Part shown: positions 36,397-44,648 of the stretch, in pieces | How the letters are laid out: each line of letters opens with the position of its first letter | Position numbering within the stretch: the stretch's first letter is position 1 | NCBI GenBank assembly: GCA_947624835.1 | Contig: CANQLX010000003.1 | Location: forward strand, 1-63,528 | From: an uncultured Clostridia bacterium | GTDB taxonomy: Bacteria; Bacillota; Clostridia; Oscillospirales; Acutalibacteraceae | Reading direction: 5' to 3' | Length of the DNA: 63,528 nucleotides | The notes under the pieces: generated by a model | Databases searched by the model: none | Seen by the model: the letters and a program-made list of their open reading frames with translations, nothing else | Told to the model about the DNA's origin: nothing | Position numbers and translations under genes: made by a program

Positions 36397-36639
36397 ATGG
36401 ATTCTAAGGCAATTTATGAAAGACTTAACAAGGTGTTCAGAGATGTATTTGATGATGACGATATCACGGTTAATGCAAATACGACTGCGAACGATATCGA
36501 GGACTGGGACAGCCTTGAACATATAACACTTATGGCAGCTGTTCAGAAGGAATTTAAGGTAAAGTTCTCAATGGGAGAAATTGCCTCAATGAAGAATGTA
36601 GGCGAAATGGTACAAATAATTGAAAAACGTGCTAAATGA
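36397..36639 (+). CDS. Acyl carrier protein of the glycan operon
   Basis: An 80-residue acidic four-helix carrier. AAAGGGG precedes ATG 36397; a longer frame from 36349 overlaps the previous gene and has no ribosome binding site. The phosphopantetheine serine is Ser39 in DWDSLEHITL. It differs from a fatty-acid ACP in its DSL context and Ser/Met-rich helix III (FSMGEIASMKN), as expected of a dedicated carrier. Last gene of the operon, followed by a terminator. It is the likely acceptor of the FkbH-like loading enzyme and the donor to the MBOAT protein. Confidence 0.93.
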   Translation: MDSKAIYERLNKVFRDVFDDDDITVNANTTANDIEDWDSLEHITLMAAVQKEFKVKFSMGEIASMKNVGEMVQIIEKRAK

Positions 36640-36652
36640 TTATTACTATGTT

Positions 36653-36689
36653 ACGGGATTTCCAATTATAAGGAAGTCCTGTATTTTTT
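36653..36689 (+). terminator. Terminator of the surface-glycan operon
   Basis: ACGGGATTTCC (36653-36663) pairs with GGAAGTCCTGT (36672-36682) with G-U pairs. ATTTTTT follows. Confidence 0.85.
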
Positions 36690-36706
36690 GGTATGTGTAA
36701 CAGTGG

Positions 36707-36754
36707 AAAATGACAGCCATACAGGTATAATATTCCTGTATGGCTGTCATTTTT
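36707..36754. terminator. Perfect bidirectional terminator between ACP gene and glgP
   Basis: A 19-bp perfect stem (36707-36725 with 36735-36753) with A/T-runs on both sides, so it works in either direction. It lies 13 bp from the end of the minus-strand phosphorylase gene. The core GACAGCCATACAGG is shared with the terminator at 7.8 kb. Confidence 0.9.
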
Positions 36755-36766
36755 CTATACTATTGA

Positions 36767-39178
36767 TTATTCAAGAATAACAGGCTTAGCATACCATATT
36801 GTATCGGCATAATCTCTTATGCTGCGGTCGGAAGCGAATCTTCCTGCCTTGGCAATATTTATAAGCGACATCCTGTTCCATGTATTCTTGTCCTCATAAA
36901 GACGTGATGCCTTCTGCTGGGTGTTTGCATAATCTGCAAAATCTGCAAGAACCATGTATTGGTCAACGGTTGAAAGAGAATGTGCTATCTCGCTGAAACG
37001 ATCGCCGAATTCTGCACATATGCCGTCAACGGCAGTCTTGATGATATGGTTGTTGTTATACGGAACGCCCGGATCGTAGCCCTGCCTTTTGAGCTGATTT
37101 ACCTCAGGTGTTGTCATACCGAAGATGAGGGAATTATCATCGCCTACTACATCATGAATTTCAACATTTGCACCATCAAGTGTGCCGAGAGTTATAGCAC
37201 CATTTATCATGAATTTCATATTTGAAGTGCCCGATGCTTCAGTACCTGCAAGGGATATCTGCTCGCTTATTTCTGCGGCAGGTATAAGCTTTTCGGCAAC
37301 CGATACACGATAGTCCTCAAGATATACTACCTTGAGCTTTTTGTTTACACGGGGGTCATTGTTTATTTTATCTGCAAGTGCTACGATAAACTGAATTATC
37401 TGCTTTGCAAAATAATATCCGGGGGCAGCCTTTGCACCGAATATATAAGTTTTAGGCTTATAATCCGCATCAGGGTTATCCCTGAGCCATTGATAGGTGC
37501 TAAATATATGCAAAGCATTAAGCAACTGACGCTTATATTCATGCAGACGCTTTACCTGTACATCAAAAATAGAGTTGGTATCGACCTTTATTCCGTTATT
37601 TTCAAGAATGTATTTTGCCATTCTTTCCTTATTCTTTTTCTTGATAACAGCAAGCTTTGCAAGAACTGCGGCATCATTCTTATATGCCATAAGACCCTCA
37701 AGGGCGTTTGCATCCTTTTTAAATTTATCTCCGATAAGCTCGGTTATGAGATCTGCAAGACCGGGGTTTGACTGATTGAGCCAACGTCTGTGTGCTATAC
37801 CGTTTGTTACGTTTTTAAATTTCTCCGGTGTTACGGTATAGAAATCGGTGAATACGGAATCCTTAAGTATTTCACTGTGGAGCTTTGATACACCGTTTAC
37901 GGAATGTGAAGCAATAACTGCAAGATTTGCCATTTTTACAATTCCGTCATTGATAACAGCCATTCTGCCGATTTTATATCCGTCAACATTTTGCTCATGC
38001 ATTTCAGCGCAGAATCGGCGATTTATCTCTTCAACTATCTGATAGATACGGGGGAGTCTTCTCTGAAAGAGCTCAACCTGCCAGCACTCAAGAGCCTCGC
38101 TCATAACCGTGTGATTGGTATATGCAATGGTGCGTGTTACGATATCCCATGCCTTATCCCAGTCATAGCCGCACTCGTCAAGCATTATACGCATAAGCTC
38201 GGGGATTGCAAGAACAGGGTGTGTATCGTTAAGGTGTATGGCGACAACCTCCGGAAGATTATCTAGCGAATTGTAATTTCTGAGGTGACGCTGAATTATA
38301 TCCTGAATTGTAGCCGATACAAGGAAATACTGCTGACTCAAACGTAAGCTTTTACCCTCGGAATGGTTATCCTCAGGATAAAGAACTCTTGTAATGCTTT
38401 CGGCAAGAGCCTTCTGCTCCATTGAGCGTACATAATCGCCGGAGTTGAACAGCTTCATATCAAAATTATCGGATGTTGCGGCCCAAAGTCTGAGTCTGCT
38501 GACACCCTTGCCGCCGTCGCCCGGAACAAGCATATCATATGGTGTTGCGATAATCTTTGTTGCATTTTCTATTGTTATTGCATGATGGTTGTCATGCCAT
38601 GTTTCTGTTACTTTTCCGTCAAAATATACGGGTATGCTCTTTTCGGGATGAGCCTGAAGCCATACCGCACCGCCGGGAAGCCAAAAATCGGGAAGCTCCG
38701 TCTGCCAGCCGTCAACAAGCTTCTGACGGAATATACCGTATTCATAGCGGAGGGAATATCCCATAGAGCTGTAGTTCTGTGTTGCAAGGCCGTCAAGAAA
38801 ACAGGCTGCGAGTCTGCCCAGACCGCCGTTTCCAAGACCTGCGTCGGGTTCCTGTTCATATATATTTTCAAGCTTAATATTCATGCTTTTGAGTGCCTGA
38901 CATACAGTGTCCTCAAGACCAAGATTATAGAGGTCATTTTTAAGTGAACGGCCCATGAGGAATTCCATGCAGAGGTAATAAACGGTTTTGCTTTGCTGTT
39001 TTACTGCGGCATCGCTGAAATCCTTATATTCCTGACGCATGATATCACGAAGAATGAGTGCTATCGCTTTGTAGTAGTGTTCGTCAGTTGCATCTGACGG
39101 TGTTACACCGAAATTATGGGAGAGTTTTGCTATTATTAGCTCCCTTACTTCACTCGGTGTGAGCTTTGACTTTGACAT
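36767..39178 (-). CDS. glgP: Glycogen/starch/alpha-glucan phosphorylase
   Basis: An 803-residue PLP enzyme that releases glucose-1-phosphate from alpha-1,4-glucans. AAGGGG selects ATG 39178; the longer frame to 39268 is leader. Clear motifs: YYLCMEFLMGRSL, GNGGLGRLAACFLDGLAT, HLNDTHPVLAIPELMR, and the PLP lysine in EASGTSNMKFMINGA near 650, followed by GTLDGANVEI. Normal length. It is monocistronic with a leader of about 160 nt that contains two hairpins. Confidence 0.95.
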   Translation of the reverse strand: MSKSKLTPSEVRELIIAKLSHNFGVTPSDATDEHYYKAIALILRDIMRQEYKDFSDAAVKQQSKTVYYLCMEFLMGRSLKNDLYNLGLEDTVCQALKSMNIKLENIYEQEPDAGLGNGGLGRLAACFLDGLATQNYSSMGYSLRYEYGIFRQKLVDGWQTELPDFWLPGGAVWLQAHPEKSIPVYFDGKVTETWHDNHHAITIENATKIIATPYDMLVPGDGGKGVSRLRLWAATSDNFDMKLFNSGDYVRSMEQKALAESITRVLYPEDNHSEGKSLRLSQQYFLVSATIQDIIQRHLRNYNSLDNLPEVVAIHLNDTHPVLAIPELMRIMLDECGYDWDKAWDIVTRTIAYTNHTVMSEALECWQVELFQRRLPRIYQIVEEINRRFCAEMHEQNVDGYKIGRMAVINDGIVKMANLAVIASHSVNGVSKLHSEILKDSVFTDFYTVTPEKFKNVTNGIAHRRWLNQSNPGLADLITELIGDKFKKDANALEGLMAYKNDAAVLAKLAVIKKKNKERMAKYILENNGIKVDTNSIFDVQVKRLHEYKRQLLNALHIFSTYQWLRDNPDADYKPKTYIFGAKAAPGYYFAKQIIQFIVALADKINNDPRVNKKLKVVYLEDYRVSVAEKLIPAAEISEQISLAGTEASGTSNMKFMINGAITLGTLDGANVEIHDVVGDDNSLIFGMTTPEVNQLKRQGYDPGVPYNNNHIIKTAVDGICAEFGDRFSEIAHSLSTVDQYMVLADFADYANTQQKASRLYEDKNTWNRMSLINIAKAGRFASDRSIRDYADTIWYAKPVILE

Positions 39179-39196
39179 TATAATAATCCCCTTCCT

Positions 39197-39211
39197 GCGG
39201 CGAAACGCCGC
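39197..39211 (-). promoter_or_regulatory. Hairpin immediately upstream of the glgP ribosome binding site
   Basis: A GCGGCG-AAA-CGCCGC stem (6 bp, all GC) lies about 20 nt before the start codon and two bases before AGGAAGGGG. It could modulate access of the ribosome. Confidence 0.5.
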
Positions 39212-39305
39212 TGCCCATTCGGAACTGTACTTGGATACTGTATGTAAGTATAGATAACCGAACGGCATTGTATGCAGTATTTTTTATACACACACAATTT
39301 TAACG

Positions 39306-39337
39306 GGAATTGTTTACCCTGAAAGGAAAACAATTCC
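39306..39337 (-). promoter_or_regulatory. 5'-terminal hairpin of the glgP transcript
   Basis: GGAATTGTTT (39306-39315) pairs with AAACAATTCC (39328-39337). The expected transcription start is about 39337, so the mRNA would begin with this stem, which usually protects against 5'-end decay. Confidence 0.5.
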
Positions 39338-39343
39338 AAATTT

Positions 39344-39372
39344 ATTATAACCCATTCTCAATAAATTTTCAA
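39344..39372 (-). promoter_or_regulatory. Promoter of glgP
   Basis: On the minus strand: TTGAAA (39367-39372), 17-nt spacer and TATAAT (39344-39349). Confidence 0.82.
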
Positions 39373-39419
39373 CCGCAATAAAGAATATTATTTTTGTTTG
39401 TTAAAATACATATTATAAT

Positions 39420-39878
39420 TCACATATTTGTCACAGTATTGCTGTCGGCAACTGAATTTTTGATTTTATTGGCAGCAGTTTGGTATTCGTTTAATAATTT
39501 TGATGATGTAATCAAATATGGGGTGTATGCGATAGCCGGGAGTGCCAACACAATAAGATCAACATCATATGAATCTCTGTAATATTTATTGTTGAGGTAA
39601 AAATTTAAACATATCAAAACAACGCTTATTAACAGCTCCAATGCACAATTAACAGTCTTGCCCCCTTATATGGCAGATATATTTCATCATATCAAAAACA
39701 ACAAACAATATTGCTGAAATCATAAATATAACCGAACCAATATTATTAACATATCCGTTTGTTTGTCCTATAATACGGGCAGCAATTATGGAAATAATTT
39801 CTGCAACAGCACAAATTAATATATGATATTTTTACTTGGTTTTGGTTTGTTTGGGATTAAAGTTTCCTCTCCCTTCAT
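39420..39878 (-). pseudogene. Frameshifted four-helix membrane protein gene
   Basis: A coherent protein of about 150 residues can be read on the minus strand only by changing frame twice. ATG 39878, with AGAAGGA upstream, gives MKGEETLIPNKPKPSK. It then hits a stop after a 5-A run (39829-39833), where one extra A would continue into HILICAVAEIISIIAARIIG. A second break lies at a 5-G run (39661-39665), where one fewer G joins CHIRGK to NCALELLISVVLICLNFYL. Four hydrophobic helices and a basic tail result. No family recognised. Both lesions are in homopolymers, so decay, sequencing error and slippage-based switching are all possible. Confidence 0.6.
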
Positions 39879-40174
39879 GCTGTTTATTCCTTCTGTCTGA
39901 AAAACACAAATATATTCGTTGGGTGAATTATAACATAAGGCAATAATAAACACAACAACTCATAGTAAGCTTTTATGACGGAAAATTACACCACCTGAAG
40001 GAGCTGGGGCAGAGCAGAAATTTGGCGGTATGATAAAGAGAAAATACAAGTCACAGATTAGGATATTGCAGTAGAAAAAAGACAATTTTTATAATTTTTC
40101 TCCCATTCTTTGTCCGTAATACTAAAAGTTTCCTAAAAAACTATATTTCGCTTTTATATTTGTCAAAAATGTAT
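39879..40174. other. Gap upstream of zapA without a recognisable gene
   Basis: AT-rich. On the minus strand TATAAT occurs near 39930 and may be the -10 of the pseudogene. A short open stretch at about 39998-40074 on the plus strand (…AEQKFGGMIKRKYKSQIR) looks like a coding remnant but cannot be assigned. Confidence 0.3.
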
Positions 40175-40180
40175 TATAAT
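40175..40180 (+). promoter_or_regulatory. -10 element ahead of zapA
   Basis: TATAAT at 40175-40180, about 37 nt before ATG 40217. No good -35 is visible. Confidence 0.5.
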
Positions 40181-40216
40181 ATTTTTGTATATTTATGAAA
40201 TCAGAGGTGTATTTTA

Positions 40217-40693
40217 ATGGAAGAAAAAACCAAGAACCGTATAAAAATAGATATTGCGGGGACGAGATTTACCGTACTCAGCGTTGAGGGGGAGGAATAT
40301 ACCAAGGCCGTGGCAGAAAGGGTAAACAGAGAAATTGAAGCGGTACGCAGAGCTGCTCCGGGACTGTCTATTACATCGGCTGTTATGCTTGCCTCGCTCA
40401 ATATATGTGACAGCATGACAAAGGCAGAGGAGGATTCGGACAGACTCCGCAGTCAGGTCAAGGAATATCTTAACGATGCCGCAAGATACCGTGCCGAATA
40501 CGACGCTGCTATAAGAGAGAACGAAAAGCTTAAAAAGGATGCGGAAACCTACCGTAAAAGACTGAGTGAAAAGGGCAGGGCAACAGAGCCTGCACCTGTT
40601 TCCCCGGCTGTAAGGACAGTACGCAAAACAAGTTCAAAAGAGGCAGAGGACGAGGAAAATCTGTCATTCTTTGATAACACGGATAAATCATAA
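40217..40693 (+). CDS. zapA: Cell division protein ZapA
   Basis: A 158-residue cytoplasmic FtsZ-ring stabiliser. The N-terminal globular head RIKIDIAGTRFTVLSVEGEE (8-27) and VAERVNREIEAVR are typical of ZapA; SITSAVMLASLNICDSM starts the long helix. Residues about 70-115 are a predicted coiled coil (ENEKLKKDAETYRKRLSEK). The C-terminal 40 residues are a disordered extension, making it longer than ZapA of model bacteria. AGAGGTG precedes ATG 40217. The next gene follows after two nt, an arrangement common in Clostridia. Confidence 0.9.
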   Translation: MEEKTKNRIKIDIAGTRFTVLSVEGEEYTKAVAERVNREIEAVRRAAPGLSITSAVMLASLNICDSMTKAEEDSDRLRSQVKEYLNDAARYRAEYDAAIRENEKLKKDAETYRKRLSEKGRATEPAPVSPAVRTVRKTSSKEAEDEENLSFFDNTDKS

Positions 40694-40695
40694 AA

Positions 40696-42756
40696 ATGAG
40701 GGCTCTTGAAATACTTGCACCTGCCGGAGGGATGGAATGTGTTTATGCTGCTGTAAGGTCGGGTGCAGATGCTGTATATCTCGGTGCAAAAAGCTTCAGT
40801 GCACGTTCATCGGCTCATAATTTTGATGATGAACAGCTCAGGGAAGCCGTAAGATATTGTCATATAAACGGAACCGCCGTGCATCTTGCCTGTAACACTC
40901 TTGTACACGACGATGAGATCAGAGATGCCCTAAGGCTTGTTGAATATGCCTGCAGTATAGGTGTTGATGCACTTATTATGCAGGATGTAGGGCTAATTTC
41001 CCTTGTTAGAAAATGTGCTCCCGATATGCCGATACATGGCTCGACACAGCTTTCGGTCCATACCCGTGCAGGTGTGGAAAGTCTGTATAAGCTCGGACTT
41101 ACAAGGGTTGTGCTTTCCCGTGAGCTTTCAAAAAATGAAATAGAGGAAATAGCGAGGGACTGTCCGGTTGAGCTTGAGGTATTTGTACACGGTGCACTTT
41201 GCATGAGCGTATCGGGACAGTGCTATTTCAGTGCAATGCTCGGTTCACGCAGTGGAAACAGGGGAGCCTGTGCACAGCCTTGCAGACTGCCTTTTTCCTA
41301 CGGCGGTTCGGGTCATGCTCTGAGCCTTAAGGATCTGTCGATTGTAGAACATCTTCGTGAGCTTAATGAAATGGGAATAGCATCGGCAAAAATCGAGGGC
41401 AGAATGAAACGCCCCGAATATGTTGCGGCAGCTGTTTCAGCGTGCCGTCAGAGTCTTGACAACGGGGAAATTTCTACTGAGCTTTCCGAAAAGCTTAGGG
41501 CTGTTTTTTCACGCTCAGGCTTTACGGACGGATATTACACCGGAAAGCGTGGGTCGGATATGTTCGGAATACGCTCAAAGGAAAATGTGATTGCAGCGGA
41601 CAGTAGGGTTTTTGCATCTATTCATGAAATGTATAAAAACGAACGCAGACATATACCTGTTAATTTTACGCTTGATATATGCGGTGAAGGAAGCAGTCTT
41701 ACTGTTGTCGACTGTGATAAAAACAGCTTTACTGCAAAAGGCTCAATGCCCGAAAAAGCCATAAAGCTTCCGCTTGATTATGACAGATGCAAAAAAAGCA
41801 TATCCAAAACAGGCGGGACACCGTATATTATGCAAAAGCTCCGGTGTAATATTTGTGAGGGTCTGACGATGCCTGTTTCCGCACTCAATGCCATGAGAAC
41901 TGAATGTCTTGGCGGTTTATCGGAAATAAGAGGAGCGGCAAGACCTGTAGAGTTTTCTTCAATCACTATTTCAGAGGTTGGCACAAGAGAAAATATCAAA
42001 CCGAAAAATTACAGGGTAAGATTTACCGACTGCGATATATCAGATAATTTTCTTGACAGCGAGCTTATTTATGTTCCTGTCAATACCGACAGCAAAAGTC
42101 TTAACGACCTTATGTACAGAGGCTTTGCCGTGGCTGTGGAAATACCGAGAGGAATGTTCGGAATTGAGAATAGCATATATTCTCATCTTAAAAGGGTAAA
42201 AGCACTCGGAATAAATGAGGTGCTTGCAAATAATATAGGTGCGGTTGAGATGGCGAAAAAACTTGGTATGGATATACACGGCGGCTTCGGTCTTAATCTC
42301 ACAAATACAGAGTCAATAAGATGGGCTGAGGACCGGGGAATAATTGATGCAGAGGTTTCCTTTGAGCTTACGCTTGAGCAGATATCAAGGCTTGGGGGAA
42401 TAATGCCGCTCGGTATAATTTCAATGGGCAGGCTTCCACTTATGCTTGCAAGAAATTGTCCTGCAAAATGCTCGGGCAGAAACTGTGAGCAGTGCAATAA
42501 AAATAAAGCCTGTATAAGGGACCGTAAGGGGATTGATTTTCCCTTATACTGTTACGGTGCCTGTGTGGAAATTCTTAACAGTGTACCGCTTGTTTTATCT
42601 GACAGGAAAAATGAAATAAAGGGAGTTGAGTTTGAGGTTTTACGCTTCAATGTTGAAAACTCTGTTGAAAAAGAGGAAAACTTACTTTTGTACAAGCATA
42701 ATTCGACACCGAAAGACGGCTTTACAAGGGGATTATACTATCGTGGTGTTGAATAG
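40696..42756 (+). CDS. Peptidase U32 family protein (RlhA/TrhP-like RNA hydroxylase relative)
   Basis: A 686-residue cytoplasmic protein. The N-terminal half begins ILAPAGGMECVYAAVRSGAD, and the U32 signature ELEVFVHGALCMSVSGQCYF carries the first conserved cysteines, with more in GACAQPCR; four cysteines of this sort bind an iron-sulfur cluster in RlhA/TrhP relatives. The C-terminal half has the second barrel and a cysteine cluster (CPAKCSGRNCEQCNK and CIRD). E. coli RlhA makes 5-hydroxycytidine in 23S rRNA and TrhP acts on tRNA; old collagenase annotations are doubtful. It lies two nt after zapA. Confidence 0.88.
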   Translation: MRALEILAPAGGMECVYAAVRSGADAVYLGAKSFSARSSAHNFDDEQLREAVRYCHINGTAVHLACNTLVHDDEIRDALRLVEYACSIGVDALIMQDVGLISLVRKCAPDMPIHGSTQLSVHTRAGVESLYKLGLTRVVLSRELSKNEIEEIARDCPVELEVFVHGALCMSVSGQCYFSAMLGSRSGNRGACAQPCRLPFSYGGSGHALSLKDLSIVEHLRELNEMGIASAKIEGRMKRPEYVAAAVSACRQSLDNGEISTELSEKLRAVFSRSGFTDGYYTGKRGSDMFGIRSKENVIAADSRVFASIHEMYKNERRHIPVNFTLDICGEGSSLTVVDCDKNSFTAKGSMPEKAIKLPLDYDRCKKSISKTGGTPYIMQKLRCNICEGLTMPVSALNAMRTECLGGLSEIRGAARPVEFSSITISEVGTRENIKPKNYRVRFTDCDISDNFLDSELIYVPVNTDSKSLNDLMYRGFAVAVEIPRGMFGIENSIYSHLKRVKALGINEVLANNIGAVEMAKKLGMDIHGGFGLNLTNTESIRWAEDRGIIDAEVSFELTLEQISRLGGIMPLGIISMGRLPLMLARNCPAKCSGRNCEQCNKNKACIRDRKGIDFPLYCYGACVEILNSVPLVLSDRKNEIKGVEFEVLRFNVENSVEKEENLLLYKHNSTPKDGFTRGLYYRGVE

Positions 42757-42863
42757 TTGAAAGCATATATGTTAAAACCTGTTGAAAGTGTTGAAAACAT
42801 ATTGTATTGCTTTCTATGAAAATTAATTAAATAAATACGTAATAAAAGAATGGGAGGAAAACC

Positions 42864-43307
42864 ATGAAGAAAGTAAAAATTAAAAAGCTCAGTGAAAATG
42901 CAGTTATACCCACAAAGGCAACAGCAGGTTCGGCAGGATCGGATCTATATGCCTGTATAGATGAGGCTGTAACAATAAGACCGGGGGAACCGGTAAAAAT
43001 TCCTACGGGAATTGCGATAGAGATTGGCGAAAGTGAGCTTGCGGCATTTATTTTTGCAAGGAGCGGACTCGGAGTAAAGCACGGTATATGTCTGTCAAAC
43101 GGGGTGGGTGTTATTGACAGTGATTACAGAGGGGAAATATGTGTGGGACTCTGCAACGTATCGAATAGGGAATATACGGTAATGCCCGGAGAACGTATAG
43201 CACAAATGGTGATAATGCCTGTGATTTGTGCAGAATTTGAAGAAACGGATATACTGAGTGGAACTGACAGGGGTGATGGCGGCTTAGGGTCAAGCGGAAA
43301 AATGTGA
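42864..43307 (+). CDS. dut: dUTP diphosphatase
   Basis: A 147-residue trimeric enzyme that hydrolyses dUTP to dUMP and so keeps uracil out of DNA. All five motifs are present: AGSDLYA, ARSGLGVKHGI, NGVGVIDSDYRGEI, GERIAQMVI and the C-terminal arm RGDGGLGSSGK. GGGAGGA precedes ATG 42864. Normal length. A 107-nt gap separates it from the U32 gene. Confidence 0.95.
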   Translation: MKKVKIKKLSENAVIPTKATAGSAGSDLYACIDEAVTIRPGEPVKIPTGIAIEIGESELAAFIFARSGLGVKHGICLSNGVGVIDSDYRGEICVGLCNVSNREYTVMPGERIAQMVIMPVICAEFEETDILSGTDRGDGGLGSSGKM

Positions 43308-43416
43308 TTATTGTCGTTTTTTCTGATGATATTAATACATTTTAACAAAATTAAGCGCAATAAAAACAGGTTTTTTTGTATTAAAGCAGAAGTTTTAAAT
43401 ATGACAGTTTTTTTGG

Positions 43417-43445
43417 TTGAGATTGATATATTTTGAGAGTATAAT
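43417..43445 (+). promoter_or_regulatory. Promoter of the mreB-mreC-mreD-PBP2 operon
   Basis: TTGAGA (43417-43422), 17-nt spacer and TATAAT (43440-43445), 73 nt before the mreB ATG. Confidence 0.85.
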
Positions 43446-43517
43446 ATATGATGTGGTATAGAGGAAATTTTTGGAAAAGTACAGATTTGAATACAGAAAG
43501 AAAAAGGGAGAGATATT

Positions 43518-44522
43518 ATGTTTTCAAAGGATATAGGAATAGATCTCGGTACGGCGAATACACTTGTGTATATGAAGGGTAAGGGTATAGTAATGCGTGA
43601 GCCGTCTGTAGTGGCTGTTGATATTCGTACAGACAGCGTCGTTGCCGTTGGTTCAAGGGCAAAGGATATGATAGGAAGAACTCCCGGTTCGATAGTAGCG
43701 GTCCGTCCGCTTAAGGACGGTGTTATAGCGGATTTTGATATAACTGCAACGATGCTTAACAGATTTATAAAAATGGTTGTTAAAACTTCGGCTTTCAGCC
43801 GTCCGAGAGTTATAGTATGCATACCCTCAGGTGTTACAGATGTAGAAAGAAGGGCTGTTGAAGATGCTGTACGCAGGGCCGGTGTAAAGCAGATTGAGCT
43901 TATTGAGGAGCCTATGGCAGCTGCTATCGGTGCAGGCTTGCCGGTTTCCCACCCTGAGGGAAGTATGGTTGTCGATATAGGCGGCGGTACGTCGGAGGTT
44001 GCGATAATTTCGCTTGATGATATAGTGACTGCCTGCTCGGTGAGAGTTGCAGGAGATAAGTTTGATGAATCCATAATTCAATATGTCAAAAAGAAATATA
44101 ATCTCCTTATCGGCGAGCGTACGGCAGAGGAAATAAAAATCGGAATAGGTTCTGCATATCCGTATGAGGGAGAAGGCAGTATGCAGATAAAGGGAAGAAA
44201 TCTTATTGACGGACTCCCAAAGGATGTTGTGATTAGTGCTGCGGAGGTCAGGGATGCCCTTGCGGATCCGCTTTCCGTTATTATTGAGGCAATAAAAACG
44301 ACACTTGAGCAGACTCCGCCTGAGCTTTCTGCCGATATTATAGATAACGGAATTATGCTTACAGGAGGTGGGGCACTTCTCAGAGGTCTGGAGCTTCTTG
44401 TTGCTCAGGAAACAAGTATGCCTGTTCATGTTGCGGAAAGACCGCTTGACTGTGTTGTTGACGGAACAGGAAAACGTCTTGAAAAGAATATGGGCTCGTG
44501 GGGACGTTCAAAGAGAAGATAA
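43518..44522 (+). CDS. mreB: Rod shape-determining protein MreB
   Basis: A 334-residue actin homologue that forms membrane-associated filaments directing lateral wall synthesis. Phosphate-1 [10 protein letters not shown] (9-18), phosphate-2 [12 protein letters not shown] near 153-164, and adenosine-binding [12 protein letters not shown]-like [11 protein letters not shown] near 287 are all present. A hydrophobic start ([11 protein letters not shown]) is normal. GGGAG precedes ATG 43518. First gene of a rod-complex operon. Confidence 0.96.
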   Translation: MFSKDIGIDLGTANTLVYMKGKGIVMREPSVVAVDIRTDSVVAVGSRAKDMIGRTPGSIVAVRPLKDGVIADFDITATMLNRFIKMVVKTSAFSRPRVIVCIPSGVTDVERRAVEDAVRRAGVKQIELIEEPMAAAIGAGLPVSHPEGSMVVDIGGGTSEVAIISLDDIVTACSVRVAGDKFDESIIQYVKKKYNLLIGERTAEEIKIGIGSAYPYEGEGSMQIKGRNLIDGLPKDVVISAAEVRDALADPLSVIIEAIKTTLEQTPPELSADIIDNGIMLTGGGALLRGLELLVAQETSMPVHVAERPLDCVVDGTGKRLEKNMGSWGRSKRR

Positions 44523-44538
44523 TACATAAGGCTTAATT

Positions 44539-44585
44539 TACGGGTTTCGCTCGGTCTTTCCTCAAAGGCTTGAGCGAAGCCCGTT
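44539..44585 (+). promoter_or_regulatory. Long hairpin between mreB and mreC
   Basis: A 13-bp stem with one G-U pair (44539-44551 with 44573-44585) and no following T-run, so unlikely to terminate fully. It may be an RNA processing or stability element that lowers mreC relative to mreB. Confidence 0.55.
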
Positions 44586-44648
44586 GTCGGTAAGGATAGG
44601 AATTACGCTGCGTCTACGGAAGGGCAAAAAATAGGAGGAGGCTGAATT

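Noticed and set aside
43124-44074. 316-residue minus-strand frame opposite dut and mreB
   Set aside because: Antisense to two certain genes, Ser/Thr/Ile/Pro-rich, no start signals.
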